64,000 nucleotides of DNA. Source: CAZGAH01 sp964523295. Lineage in GTDB: Bacteria > Desulfobacterota > Desulfovibrionia > Desulfovibrionales > Desulfovibrionaceae. Of the stretch, positions 8,533 to 17,278 are shown piece after piece. The stretch spans positions 1 to 64,000 of the forward strand of contig CAZGAH010000006.1 of assembly GCA_964523295.1 (NCBI GenBank). The letters run 5' to 3'. The position numbers and the translations under genes were made by a program. Each line of letters opens with the position of its first letter. Within the stretch, counting starts at the first letter, position 1. The notes beneath the pieces were generated by a model that saw only the letters and a list, made by a program, of their open reading frames with translations, did not search any database and had not been told where the DNA came from.

Positions 8533-9312
8533 ATGCTGAAAACGCTTTTCCTGGCACTGGTTACCGTCCTGTTCAGCGCCACCACGGCGCTGGCCCATTT
8601 CGGCATGGTCATCCCCACGCAATCTACGGTGGACGATCAGAAAAACAGCAGCCTCTCCCTGCTCGTAGCCTTTGCGCATCCCATGGAAATGCAGGGCATG
8701 GACATGGCCAGACCGATAGAATTCGGCGTGTTTTCCGACGGGGCCAAAACCTCGCTGCTCGACGGGCTCAAGCAGATCAAGGCCATGGAGCACCAGGCCT
8801 GGGAGGGGAGCTTTTCGTTCAAGCGCCCGGGCCTCGCCCAGTTCTATGTCATCCCCGAACCGTACTGGGAGCCTGCCGAGGATTGCTTTATCCAGCATAT
8901 CGTCAAGACCGTCGTGCCCGCGTTCGGCGAGGAAGAGGGCTGGGACAAGCCGCTGGGGCTCAAGGCGGAGATCGTGCCCTTGACCCGCCCCTTTGCCAAT
9001 TACGCCGGCAACGTCTTTCAGGGCCGGGTGTTGTTCAATGGCAAGCCCGCGCCCGGCGTTGTTGTTGAAGTGGAATATTTCAACAAAGACAAGGCCTGCG
9101 AGGCGCCGAACGCGTATTTCACGACGCAGGCGGTCATGACCGACGCCAACGGTGTCTTCACCTACGCCGTGCCCTGGGCCGGCTGGTGGGGATTCGCGGC
9201 CCTGAGCACGTCGGACGAAAAGAAGGCGCACGACGGCAAGGACAAGGACATCGAACTCGGCGCCGTGCTCTGGACGGAGTTTCTGTCTCCGAAGGTAAAG
9301 GCCGGAAAATAG
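8533..9312 (+). CDS. nikK: NikK: periplasmic DUF4198 component of a nickel ECF transporter
   Basis: The 259-residue protein has a clear signal peptide (KTLFLALVTVLFSATTALA, cleaved before HFGMVIP). The rest is a DUF4198 domain, predicted periplasmic and beta-rich (HPMEMQGMDM, PGVVVEVEYFNK). It is the first gene of nikK-nikM-nikL-nikQ-nikO. In this transporter type NikK and NikL are extra components accompanying the substrate-binding membrane protein NikM. The methionine/histidine-rich early part could help deliver metal. A GAGGAGG site precedes it; a GTG one codon upstream (8530) is an alternative start. The family assignment rests mainly on gene order and domain look. Confidence 0.82.
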   Translation: MLKTLFLALVTVLFSATTALAHFGMVIPTQSTVDDQKNSSLSLLVAFAHPMEMQGMDMARPIEFGVFSDGAKTSLLDGLKQIKAMEHQAWEGSFSFKRPGLAQFYVIPEPYWEPAEDCFIQHIVKTVVPAFGEEEGWDKPLGLKAEIVPLTRPFANYAGNVFQGRVLFNGKPAPGVVVEVEYFNKDKACEAPNAYFTTQAVMTDANGVFTYAVPWAGWWGFAALSTSDEKKAHDGKDKDIELGAVLWTEFLSPKVKAGK

Positions 9313-9418
9313 CCGTACCCGCGTAAAGGCCGACCGGGGGGGCCTGCCCGCCCCCGGCCGGCGCTCCCCACGGACCGGCTGTCTGGCCGCCGGTTCCCGA
9401 GGCTCGCAAGGAGTCCGT

Positions 9419-10027
9419 GTGCACATATCCGAAGGCGTTCTCTCCGCACCGATCCTGCTGTCGGGTGCAGTCCTGGCCGGCGTGGGTACGGCGATCGGCC
9501 TGCGCCGGATCGCCTATGACCGGCTCATGACCGTGGCCATGCTCTCGGCGGCCTTTTTTGTCGGATCGCTTATCCACGTGCCGGTCGGTCCGTCCAACGT
9601 ACACCTCGTCCTCAACGGCCTGCTGGGCGCGCTTCTGGGCTGGTCGGCCTTCCCGGCCATCCTGGTGGCCCTGCTGCTGCAAGCGTTGCTGTTCCAATAC
9701 GGCGGGCTGACCATACTGGGCGTCAATACCTTCAACATGGCCTTCCCGGCCGTGCTTTGCCATCTTTTTTTTACGCCCATGCTGCGTCGTCCGGGCACCC
9801 TGCGCGCCGTGGGCGGTTTCTGCTGCGGCTTTTTCGCCATCCTGCTCGCCGGGCTGTTGACGGCGTTGTCCCTGGCCGCCACGGATGAAGGCTTTTTGCG
9901 TGCCGCGCAACTCATCCTGCTGGCCCATGTGCCGATCATGGTCGTGGAGGGCGTCGTCACCGCCATGGCTGTTTCGTTTCTGGCCCGGGTCCGGCCGGAG
10001 CTGCTCGCCGGTATATCCGGAAAATGA
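9419..10027 (+). CDS. nikM: NikM/CbiM: substrate-specific membrane component of a nickel (or cobalt) ECF transporter
   Basis: This 202-residue integral membrane protein begins HISEGVLS, the strictly conserved N-terminus of CbiM/NikM, where His2 and the amino terminus coordinate the metal. Several hydrophobic helices follow, and PVGPSNVHLVLNGLLG is a conserved family segment. The start codon is GTG at 9419 with AAGGAG just upstream; no other start would place the histidine at position 2. It captures the metal ion in the membrane and works with NikQ and NikO. Nickel is inferred over cobalt because NikK and NikL flank it and no cobalamin genes are present. Confidence 0.93.
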   Translation: MHISEGVLSAPILLSGAVLAGVGTAIGLRRIAYDRLMTVAMLSAAFFVGSLIHVPVGPSNVHLVLNGLLGALLGWSAFPAILVALLLQALLFQYGGLTILGVNTFNMAFPAVLCHLFFTPMLRRPGTLRAVGGFCCGFFAILLAGLLTALSLAATDEGFLRAAQLILLAHVPIMVVEGVVTAMAVSFLARVRPELLAGISGK

Positions 10028-10043
10028 CAACTGGAGAACGCGC

Positions 10044-10664
10044 ATGAAGATATTACGCTGTCTGATGCTCTGCGCCGCCGCGTGCGCGTGGTTTATGGCA
10101 TACGCAGGGAGCGCACAGGCGCACCGGGTCAACGTCTTCGCCTACGTAGAGGGCGGGATGGTCAAGGTGGAATGCGGGTTCAGCAAGTCGAACCCCGTCA
10201 AAGCGGGGGAACTGAGCATCCAGGACGCCGCGTCGGGTGCCGTCTACCTGACGGGTCGGACCGATGACAACGGCCTGTTCGCCTTTCCCATCCCGGAGGC
10301 GGCGCTCAAGGCCGGTACCGGGCTGCGGATTGTGCTCAAAGCCGGCGAAGGGCACCAGAACGAATGGACGGTGCCGGCTGAGCTCCTGCGCGAGTCGTCG
10401 TCCGCCCCGGTCCGCGCGCCTGCGCCGCCGGTGCCGGTCGAGCCGGGCGGAGCGGAGGCCGCGGCGCCGACCGCGACGGGCTGCGACGCGGAGGCCATGG
10501 CCGGGATCGTAGAACAGGCCGTCGAGCGAAAGATCGCGCCGTTGCGGCAAATGCTCCTGGAGCATACCATGCAAGGCCCGGGGCTGACGGAAATCCTGGG
10601 CGGCATCGGGTACATTTTCGGCCTGGTGGGCATAGCCGCTTTTTTCATGAGCAAGCGACGCTGA
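10044..10664 (+). CDS. nikL: NikL: accessory component of the nickel transporter
   Basis: This 206-residue protein has a signal peptide (MLCAAACAWFMAYAGSAQA, then HRVNVFAYV), an extracytoplasmic beta domain (about 27-120), a Pro/Ala-rich linker and one C-terminal transmembrane helix (LGGIGYIFGLVGIAAFFMSKRR). That architecture, one periplasmic domain plus a C-terminal anchor between nikM and nikQ, matches NikL, which replaces CbiN in nickel systems. His27 at the predicted mature N-terminus could touch metal. The ATG at 10044 follows GGAGAACG, and the gene begins 16 bases after nikM. Confidence 0.82.
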   Translation: MKILRCLMLCAAACAWFMAYAGSAQAHRVNVFAYVEGGMVKVECGFSKSNPVKAGELSIQDAASGAVYLTGRTDDNGLFAFPIPEAALKAGTGLRIVLKAGEGHQNEWTVPAELLRESSSAPVRAPAPPVPVEPGGAEAAAPTATGCDAEAMAGIVEQAVERKIAPLRQMLLEHTMQGPGLTEILGGIGYIFGLVGIAAFFMSKRR

Positions 10665-10666
10665 TC

Positions 10667-11434
10667 ATGTTCGACGAACCCTTCAGCCAGGGCAACTCCC
10701 TTCTCCACAGCCTGGATCCGCGCGTGAAATGCGCGTCGGCCCTGGTTTTCAGTTGCGTCGTGGCTGTCGCCGGATCGTATTCCGCCGCCGCGGCCGGGCT
10801 GCTCGTCGCCCTGGGCCTGGTGTTCGCCGCGAGGCCCGATGTCAGGCCCCTGGCCCGGCGTCTGGTGCAGATGAACTGCTTTGTCCTGTTTCTCTGGATC
10901 ATGCTGCCGCTCACCTTTCCGGGCGAAACGGCCGCCACGCTCGGCCCTGTCGTGCTCACGCGCCCGGGCCTCGAACTGGCGCTGCTCATCACGCTCAAGT
11001 CCAACGCCATCCTGCTCGGCTTCATCGCCCTGATCTCCACGACCGACGCGGCCACGCTCGGCCACGCGCTGTTCAGCATGGGCGCGCCGCCCAGGCTTGT
11101 CTTTCTCTTTCTTTTCACCTACCGCTACGTCCACGTCATCGAGCAGGAGTACACGCGCCTGGCCACCGCAGCCAGGCTTCGTGGCTTTGTCCCGCGCACG
11201 AACCTGCATACCTATCGCACGGCGGGCAATCTGCTGGGCATGGTGCTCGTCCGCAGCCTCGACCGCTCGCAGCGTGTCTACGAGGCCATGCTACTGCGCG
11301 GGTATTGCGGCACCTTTCATTCGTTGCGGGAGTTCCGGCTGACCCGGAAGGACCTGCTTTTTTCGTTCACCCTGCTGCTGCTCGTGGCGATGCTCATCTG
11401 GCTCGAATGTCGCCCCGGAGGCTTCTGTGGCTGA
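10667..11434 (+). CDS. nikQ: CbiQ/NikQ: transmembrane energy-coupling subunit of the ECF transporter
   Basis: This is a 255-residue membrane protein of the EcfT family. It begins with the family-typical SLDPRVKC (consensus LDPRxK) and ends with the long cytoplasmic helices holding the two Ala-Arg-Gly-like coupling motifs that bind the ATPase (TAARLRGF and AMLLRGYCG). At least five hydrophobic segments are visible. It starts two bases after the nikL stop, and its stop overlaps the start of nikO, so the operon is translationally coupled. It transmits ATP hydrolysis by NikO into movement of NikM. Confidence 0.93.
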   Translation: MFDEPFSQGNSLLHSLDPRVKCASALVFSCVVAVAGSYSAAAAGLLVALGLVFAARPDVRPLARRLVQMNCFVLFLWIMLPLTFPGETAATLGPVVLTRPGLELALLITLKSNAILLGFIALISTTDAATLGHALFSMGAPPRLVFLFLFTYRYVHVIEQEYTRLATAARLRGFVPRTNLHTYRTAGNLLGMVLVRSLDRSQRVYEAMLLRGYCGTFHSLREFRLTRKDLLFSFTLLLLVAMLIWLECRPGGFCG

Positions 11435-12177
11435 GCACGCGTTGTTTGAGCTTAAGGGAATCCGCTTTCGCTACCCCGGCGCTGCAGAGGATGTACTGCA
11501 CGATGCTGACCTGCGCTTCGACGCCAGTCGCCGCATCGGGCTCTACGGACCCAACGGCGCGGGCAAGACCACGCTGCTGCACATCATCATGGGCCTGTTG
11601 AAGCCGGACGCCGGGGAGGTCCGCTTCCGCGGCGCGGTGGCGGCCCGCGAACAGGAATTCCGGCCCCTGCGCGCGGCCGTGGGACTGCTGCTCCAGAACG
11701 CCGACGACCAGCTCTTCAATCCCACGGTGCTGGAAGACGTGGCCTTTGGTCCGCTCAACCTGGGGCTGAGCCCGGCCCGAGCCCGCGAACGCGCCGCGCA
11801 GACCCTGGATGCGCTCGGCCTGTCCGGCTTCGAAAACCGGCTCATCCACAAGCTGTCNNNNNNNNNNAGGGGAAAAAAAACTGGTGTCCCTGGCCGCGGT
11901 GCTGGCCATGCGCCCGGCGGCCCTGCTGCTGGACGAGCCCACCAACGGGCTCGATCCCGGGACCCGAAGCCGGATCATCGCTATCCTGAATGCCCTGGAC
12001 GCCGGGATGATCATCATCTCGCACGACTGGCATTTCCTGCACGCAACGACATCGGAATACCTGACCATCAAAGACGGCCGGCTGGTCACGGATCCGGCCT
12101 TCGTCCCGCATCAGCATATCCATGCCCATCCCCTTGGCGACGCGCCCGGGCACGTACACGAAAGCTACAGCCCCTGA
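11427..12177 (+). CDS. nikO: CbiO/NikO: ATPase subunit of the nickel ECF transporter, interrupted by an assembly gap
   Basis: This is an ABC ATPase with Walker A GPNGAGKTT, Q-loop VGLLLQNADDQLF, signature LS(gap)GEKKL, Walker B ALLLDEPTNGLD and the switch histidine in IIISHDWHF. Ten Ns at 11858-11867 lie inside the LSGGE signature and put the two halves out of frame. Because the gap length is a placeholder, I read this as one intact gene, with probably only a few bases missing. The start is GTG at 11427, overlapping nikQ by 8 bases. The C-terminus is unusual: a tail with six or seven histidines (HQHIHAHPLGDAPGHVH) follows the ATPase domain and could bind or buffer nickel. Confidence 0.9.
11858..11867. 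other. Assembly gap (10 N) inside nikO
   Basis: The run of ten Ns replaces part of the ABC signature motif and causes an apparent frameshift. Flanking halves align to one protein. Confidence 0.99.
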
Positions 12178-12364
12178 GATACGGACAGCGCAGCCCCTGC
12201 GCCGCTCGGGGATTTCTCCGGCAAGAGCATGCACAAACATATTATAAACAATAAATATAAAGAGTTAAAGCAATGTATTTCCGCTGATGCCAAGCGTTTG
12301 CATCGGGGGCGGCGGCGCCATGATGATCTGCAGGAAAGAAAATGTACGCAGCGAGAAAAAAATG

Positions 12365-12394
12365 TTGACATGGGCATGCCGGATGGATTAGGTT
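12365..12394 (+). promoter_or_regulatory. Promoter of the tRNA pair
   Basis: TTGACA (12365-12370) is followed after 18 bases by TAGGTT (12389-12394), giving a predicted transcription start about five bases before the tRNA-Val gene. The -35 is perfect and the -10 moderate. Confidence 0.55.
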
Positions 12395-12405
12395 TTCTCT
12401 CTCAG

Positions 12406-12481
12406 GGGCGGATAGCTCAGCTGGGAGAGCATCGGCCTTACAAGCCGGGGGTCGCAGGTTCGAGCCCTGTTCCGCCCACCA
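12406..12481 (+). tRNA. tRNA-Val (anticodon TAC)
   Basis: The 76-base cloverleaf has acceptor GGGCGGA paired with TCCGCCC, D-arm GCTCAGCTGGGAGAGC, anticodon stem TCGGC/GCCGG with loop CTTACAA (anticodon TAC, reading GTA and probably other valine codons), T-loop GTTCGAG and an encoded CCA end. Confidence 0.97.
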
Positions 12482-12517
12482 GACAAGGGCGCGGCTTGAA
12501 TGCCGATTACATATTGC

Positions 12518-12594
12518 GGAGCCGTAGTTAAGCTGGTTATAACGCCGGCCTGTCACGTCGGAGGGCGCGAGTTCGAGTCTCGTCGGCTCCGCCA
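12518..12594 (+). tRNA. tRNA-Asp (anticodon GTC)
   Basis: The 77-base cloverleaf has acceptor GGAGCCG paired with CGGCTCC, anticodon loop CTGTCAC (anticodon GTC), T-arm GCGAG/CTCGT with loop TTCGAGT and an encoded CCA end. It lies 36 bases after tRNA-Val and is probably cotranscribed with it. Confidence 0.97.
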
Positions 12595-12619
12595 GTTATT
12601 CACCAGAATACTGGCAAAG

Positions 12620-12655
12620 AAAAATGGGGTAGCAATGCTGCCCCATTTTTCTTTT
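12620..12655 (+). terminator. Strong rho-independent terminator after the tRNA pair
   Basis: AAAAATGGGG with TAGC and GCTG with CCCCATTTTT form a stem of about 14 bp closed by a three-base loop, followed by a T-rich tail (TTTTTCTTTT). The flanking A and T runs would let it act on both strands. Confidence 0.88.
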
Positions 12656-13084
12656 CTGTGGTCTGAGTTGTTCGTGACCGATGGTTTCCCCTGGATCGTA
12701 CGTGGCGGGGAGGTTGTTCCCGAGCGCTGTTCATTGAGGGCGAGGGGATACGACGGTGAGCCCGGGATGCATCGGATCACGGTCAGAGGCATGTTTTTTG
12801 GTTGTCGACGCACGATGCCGCGGGGCGGGGCGAACGTTCCGGAAGCTCCGGCTTTGTTCCTCAGGGGCCTGCTTATTGGCCGGAGGCGGGATTTCCGGTT
12901 TCCCTTGCCCGTGCGTTGGACTTTTTCCCGAAAATATGCAATGCGCTTTCAAGGAGATGCAGGAATCGTCTTCCTGCCTCCGGTACTGCGGGTGCCATCC
13001 GCTTACATTGCCGTTGTCCGGGCTGCGGTAAAATGATGACCGGGCGCCGGCGATGAAGCAAAGGACGTGGACAAGGAGCAGGTT
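12656..13084. other. Intergenic region upstream of the chemotaxis operon
   Basis: About 430 bases without a supported gene. The operon promoter should lie here. A TAAAAT at 13029-13034 has a TTGCCG only 15 bases upstream, which is too weak to call. Confidence 0.5.
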
Positions 13085-14188
13085 GTGATCAATGTGGTGG
13101 TCATCGATGATTCGGCCTTCATGCGCAAGGCTTTGAGCACGATGCTCGAAAAGGATCCGGAAATCCGGGTAGTGGCGACGGCGCGTGACGGAGAGGAAGG
13201 CCTCGACATGATCCGCCGTCATGATCCGCAGGTTGTCACCCTGGACATCGAGATGCCGCGCATGGACGGTCTGACTGCCTTGCGGCGCATCATGATGGAA
13301 ATGCCGCGGCCCGTGCTCATGGTCAGCTCGCTCACGACAGAAGGGGCAGAGTCCACGCTCAAGGCCCTGGATCTTGGGGCTGTCGACTTCATTCCCAAGC
13401 AGTTGGCCAAGGTTTCGCTGGACATCATACGTATTGAAGAAAATTTACGGGCCAAGGTCAAGGAGATTGCCCGACGGCGGTTTCGTCCGCCATCGTTCGC
13501 GAGGGCGCAATCCGGGCAGATCGGCAGGACGACTTCTGCGGCCCAGTCTGGCCTGGCGTCAGCGTCTGCGCCGGAGAGGAAACGTCCGGGCGCGAACATC
13601 GGAGGAAAGCCGCTGCGCGACGTTGTCGCGATTGGCGTATCCACCGGTGGTCCGCCCGCGGTGCAAAAGATACTCTCCAGCCTGCCCAAAGATTTTCCGG
13701 CCGGCATTCTCATTGCGCAGCACATGCCGGAGGCCTTTACGGGACCGTTCGCCAAACGACTCGACAGCGTTTGCCAAATTACGGTAAAGGAGGCGGAGTC
13801 GGGAGAGCGGCTTGTTCCCGGGACGGCGTACGTGTCGCCGGGTGGAAAACACCTGCTCATCGAGCAGAAAATCAGCCGCATCGAAATTCTCGTTTCTCCG
13901 GAGCCCAAGGAGGCGCTGTACAAGCCGTCCGCGAACGTTCTGGGCGAGTCGGTTGCCCGAGGCGTCGGTCGCAGGGCATTGGGGGTCATTCTTACCGGCA
14001 TGGGCAGCGATGGCCTGGAGGGTATCCGGGCTCTCAAGCGCGCCGGGGGCCGCGCCCTGGCCCAGAGCGATTCGACGTGCGTCGTCTATGGCATGCCCAA
14101 GGCGATTGTCGATGCCGGGCTGGCGGATGAAATCGTGGATCTGGATGACATGGCGGACGCGGTGATCGCCAACCTTTACGTGCCCTGA
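13085..14188 (+). CDS. cheB: CheB: chemoreceptor glutamate methylesterase/deamidase with receiver domain
   Basis: The 367-residue CheB removes methyl groups from chemoreceptors once phosphorylated by CheA. The receiver domain (1-120) has phospho-acceptor Asp54 in TLDIEMPRMDG. A linker of about 50 residues follows, then the methylesterase domain with catalytic Ser186 (GVSTGGP), His213 (IAQHMPEAFT) and Asp309 (GMGSDGLEG). The GTG at 13085 is chosen because AAGGAG lies six bases upstream; a GTG at 13067 would add six residues. It is the first gene of a seven-gene chemotaxis operon. Confidence 0.95.
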   Translation: MINVVVIDDSAFMRKALSTMLEKDPEIRVVATARDGEEGLDMIRRHDPQVVTLDIEMPRMDGLTALRRIMMEMPRPVLMVSSLTTEGAESTLKALDLGAVDFIPKQLAKVSLDIIRIEENLRAKVKEIARRRFRPPSFARAQSGQIGRTTSAAQSGLASASAPERKRPGANIGGKPLRDVVAIGVSTGGPPAVQKILSSLPKDFPAGILIAQHMPEAFTGPFAKRLDSVCQITVKEAESGERLVPGTAYVSPGGKHLLIEQKISRIEILVSPEPKEALYKPSANVLGESVARGVGRRALGVILTGMGSDGLEGIRALKRAGGRALAQSDSTCVVYGMPKAIVDAGLADEIVDLDDMADAVIANLYVP

Positions 14189-14260
14189 TCAGCCCTCCGA
14201 TCGGAATTGCCGTCGGATGCGGGACACGGACCAGACAGAGTCAACGCAGGAATCGAATAC

Positions 14261-16189
14261 ATGACCGATTTCGACGATCTCATCAAACAGTTTCAGAGTG
14301 ACGATCCTGAAGTCATTCGCGAAGCAGCCTTCGCCGCCGGCCACTCCGGCGACCCGGCCCTGGCGCCGTATCTGGCGAAGCACCTGAGCAGCCACAACCT
14401 CGGCGTGCAGGAGGCCGTGGATCAGGCCCTGCGGCGCATCGGCGGGACGGAAACCGTGCGCATCCTGACGCCATTGTTGCGCTCGGAAGAAGCACCGGTC
14501 CGCAACCTGTCCATGGATATTCTGCGCGAAATCGGCAAGGAAGATTTTCCCTCGCTTTCGAAGCTGCTGCGCGACCAGGATCCCGACATCCGCATTTTCG
14601 CCGCCGACATTCTGGGGGCCACGGGCAACATGCTCGCCGTGGAGCCTTTGTGCGACGCGCTGCTCAAGGACCCTGAAGTGAACGTTCGCTATCAGGCGGC
14701 CGTGAGTCTGGGCAATCTGGCCTACCCTGAATCGGCGCCCGCCTTGAACAAGGCCATTGCCGATGAAGAGTGGGTCCAGTTCGCGGTCATCGAGTCGTTG
14801 ACCAAGGTCCGGGCCGAATCCTCGGTCAATGCCCTGATCAAGGCCATGAGCACCAGCTCCGACCTGGTCTGTTCCATGATCATCGACGCGCTCGGCGAAA
14901 TGGGCAACATCAAGGCCGTGACCCTGCTGCTCAAGCGTATGGACAGCTCGCCGGCGGCGCTGCGCAACAAGATTGTCAAGGCGGTGGTCCGCATTCTGGG
15001 GGCCAGGTCGCTGGCCCTGCTCTCGGAGCACGAGCGCGCCAATTTCCGCGAATACGCGCTGGGGGCACTGCAGGACGAAGAAGAGGATATCCAGGATGCG
15101 GCCATCCAGGGCCTGTGCTCCATTGGCGGGGAACATGCGGCCAAGGCGGTCATCGACATGGCCGCGACCCTCGATCCCGTTTCCGACCAGGAGCGCATCG
15201 AGCACATTATCGCCGCGCTGGCCTCGATGAAGTTCAATGGGGGCTTTGAACAGGAATTCCGGTCCGGGTCCTGGAAATCGGCCATGATCGTCGTCAAGAC
15301 CATTTCGCTGATGAAGGAGCGTCGGGCCGTGCCGCTGCTGATGGAGCTGTTCTGGGACAAGGACAGGGAGATGCAGCGCGAGATCATCACGACGCTGGCG
15401 ATGCTGGCGGAGCCGAAGCACCGGGACTTTTTCAACGACGTGCTGGACCGGCACAGCGACGGCGACGTGATCAAGGCGGCAGTCTACTTTTTGGGCATCG
15501 TTATGAAGAGCAGGGAGGATGGCGAACGACTCTTCCATCTGCTGGAACATCCCTTCAACGACGTCAAGGAAGCGGCCCTGGAAGCCTGCGTGGCCATAGG
15601 CGGGGAGCACATGAGCAGCCGCTTCAAACACCTCTTCCAGAGCACGGAGCCGCTCGACCGGCTCATGGCCACGTACGCGCTGGGCAAGCTCGGCGTGCAG
15701 GACAACCTGGAGGAAATCAGGCTGGCCCTGGAAGATGAAGTGCCCGATATCCGCAAGGTCGCGATCAAGGCCCTGGCGGATGTCCGTCTGGACATCAAGG
15801 ATTTTATCGCCCTGGTCAGCCCCCGCTTGACGGACGAAAACAACGAGGTCCGGCTGGCAGTGGTCGAACTGCTGGGAGCGTGCCGGGAGGAACAGGTCGA
15901 CAGCTTTCTTCTGCAAGCCCTGGACGACGCCGACGACTGGGTCCGGATCCGGGCGATCGAGGCCCTGGCCGGGCGGAACTGCAAGGAAGCAGTCCGCAAG
16001 CTCATTCCGCTGCTCGAGTACCCCAATAAACTCATCGTGCTCAAGGTCATCGACGCCCTGGGCAGCATGGGAGGACAGGCTTCCTTCCGTGCGCTGCTCG
16101 AGCTGCTCAACCACGAAGATTACGAGGTGCAGGCAGCAGCCGAAGAGGCCGTCACCCGCATCAGAGAAGCCCAGGGGGAACAAGAATAA
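14261..16189 (+). CDS. HEAT-repeat protein of the chemotaxis operon
   Basis: The 642-residue protein consists almost entirely of about 20 HEAT/PBS-lyase-type helical repeats, for example DPEVIREAAFAAGHSGDPA, DPDIRIFAADILGATGN and DDWVRIRAIEALAGRN. There is no catalytic domain, signal peptide or membrane segment, so it is expected to be a cytoplasmic protein-binding scaffold. It lies between cheB and cheR and touches cheR directly (stop at 16187-16189, cheR ATG at 16190), implying a role in the same pathway. The precise function is unknown to me. The ATG at 14261 is chosen because the repeat region begins immediately; 18 upstream in-frame codons look non-coding. Confidence 0.9.
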   Translation: MTDFDDLIKQFQSDDPEVIREAAFAAGHSGDPALAPYLAKHLSSHNLGVQEAVDQALRRIGGTETVRILTPLLRSEEAPVRNLSMDILREIGKEDFPSLSKLLRDQDPDIRIFAADILGATGNMLAVEPLCDALLKDPEVNVRYQAAVSLGNLAYPESAPALNKAIADEEWVQFAVIESLTKVRAESSVNALIKAMSTSSDLVCSMIIDALGEMGNIKAVTLLLKRMDSSPAALRNKIVKAVVRILGARSLALLSEHERANFREYALGALQDEEEDIQDAAIQGLCSIGGEHAAKAVIDMAATLDPVSDQERIEHIIAALASMKFNGGFEQEFRSGSWKSAMIVVKTISLMKERRAVPLLMELFWDKDREMQREIITTLAMLAEPKHRDFFNDVLDRHSDGDVIKAAVYFLGIVMKSREDGERLFHLLEHPFNDVKEAALEACVAIGGEHMSSRFKHLFQSTEPLDRLMATYALGKLGVQDNLEEIRLALEDEVPDIRKVAIKALADVRLDIKDFIALVSPRLTDENNEVRLAVVELLGACREEQVDSFLLQALDDADDWVRIRAIEALAGRNCKEAVRKLIPLLEYPNKLIVLKVIDALGSMGGQASFRALLELLNHEDYEVQAAAEEAVTRIREAQGEQE

Positions 16190-17059
16190 ATGGGATCGTT
16201 ATTCTCCGAAACCATCACCCTGCGCAAAGACGTCAAGATAACGGATGACGAATTCAAGCAATTGCGCGATTTCATCTACGAACAGAGTGGCATCTACGTT
16301 GCCGACAACAGGAAATATCTCATTGAAAACCGGCTGAACAACCGGCTCAAGGAACTGAATCTCAAGAATTACGGCGAGTATTACTACTATCTGCGCTATG
16401 ATCCCCGAAAGCGGCAGGAGCTGAACAGACTTTTCGAATCGGTTACCACCAACGAAACCAGTTTTTACCGCAATCCGCCGCAGCTCAAGGTCTTTCAGGA
16501 CAAGATTCTCCCTGCGATCATCGAAAAACAGCGTCCATACCGCAAGTTGAACATCTGGTCCGCCGGTTGCTCCACAGGCGAAGAGCCCTATACGCTGGCT
16601 ATCATTCTCCACGAAGTGCTCAAGGCGGAAATCCGATCCTGGAGCATTCGGATAACGGCCAACGATCTCTCCGAGGCCGTGCTCATGTCAGCCCGGCGCG
16701 GCGTTTACTCGGATTATACCCTGAGGACCACGCCACGCGAGATTATCGGCCGCTATTTCAGCAAGGAAGAAAGCAATTACAAAATAAAGCCGGAAGTAAA
16801 AAATCTCATTTCTTTTGGCCAGATCAACCTTAACGACCGGCTGGCCATAAAGAACCTGCCCCGCTCGCATATCGTATTCTGTCGTAACGTCATCATTTAT
16901 TTTGACGACGACATGAAAAAGCGGGTCATTTCTTCCTTTTATGACAACCTGTTGTCTGGCGGCTATATGTTTATCGGCCATTCCGAGTCTTTGCACAATA
17001 TAACCCGAACCTTCAAACCCGTGCATCATCCCGGAGCGATCGTCTATCTGCGAGAGTAA
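16190..17059 (+). CDS. cheR: CheR: chemoreceptor glutamate methyltransferase
   Basis: The 289-residue CheR methylates chemoreceptor glutamates using S-adenosylmethionine. The helical N-terminal domain (about 15-85) is followed by the Rossmann-type methyltransferase domain with SAM motif IWSAGCSTGEEPYTLA, the segment TTNETSFYRNP, and the motif IVFCRNVIIYFD near the C-terminus. The length matches the family. It opposes CheB in receptor adaptation. Confidence 0.95.
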   Translation: MGSLFSETITLRKDVKITDDEFKQLRDFIYEQSGIYVADNRKYLIENRLNNRLKELNLKNYGEYYYYLRYDPRKRQELNRLFESVTTNETSFYRNPPQLKVFQDKILPAIIEKQRPYRKLNIWSAGCSTGEEPYTLAIILHEVLKAEIRSWSIRITANDLSEAVLMSARRGVYSDYTLRTTPREIIGRYFSKEESNYKIKPEVKNLISFGQINLNDRLAIKNLPRSHIVFCRNVIIYFDDDMKKRVISSFYDNLLSGGYMFIGHSESLHNITRTFKPVHHPGAIVYLRE

Positions 17060-17278
17060 TGCTATGTCTGCGCTCCCGCGTCGCAGCCGAGGGTTTCAGG
17101 AAGATAGCGGATTGTCGGCCATGAACAGAGACGTCGGAAAACGAAGCGTGCAGCCGCGGCGCTGCCCGAACGCCGGCCCCGGAGGTTTGGGCCATTCCAG
17201 CGCAGCGACAACAGTCCGGTGGGGGACCAGGCCAGCGCAACAATTGATACGTGGCGCTGTGCCAGGGAGCGTACACGC

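Noticed and set aside
12500..13036. 178-codon forward frame running through the tRNA-Asp gene
   Set aside because: It begins inside tRNA sequence and crosses a strong terminator, so it is not a gene.
14189..16183. 664-codon reading frame antisense to the HEAT-repeat gene
   Set aside because: It mirrors a clear HEAT-repeat gene in high-GC DNA; its product is His/Gln/Arg-rich without family motifs.
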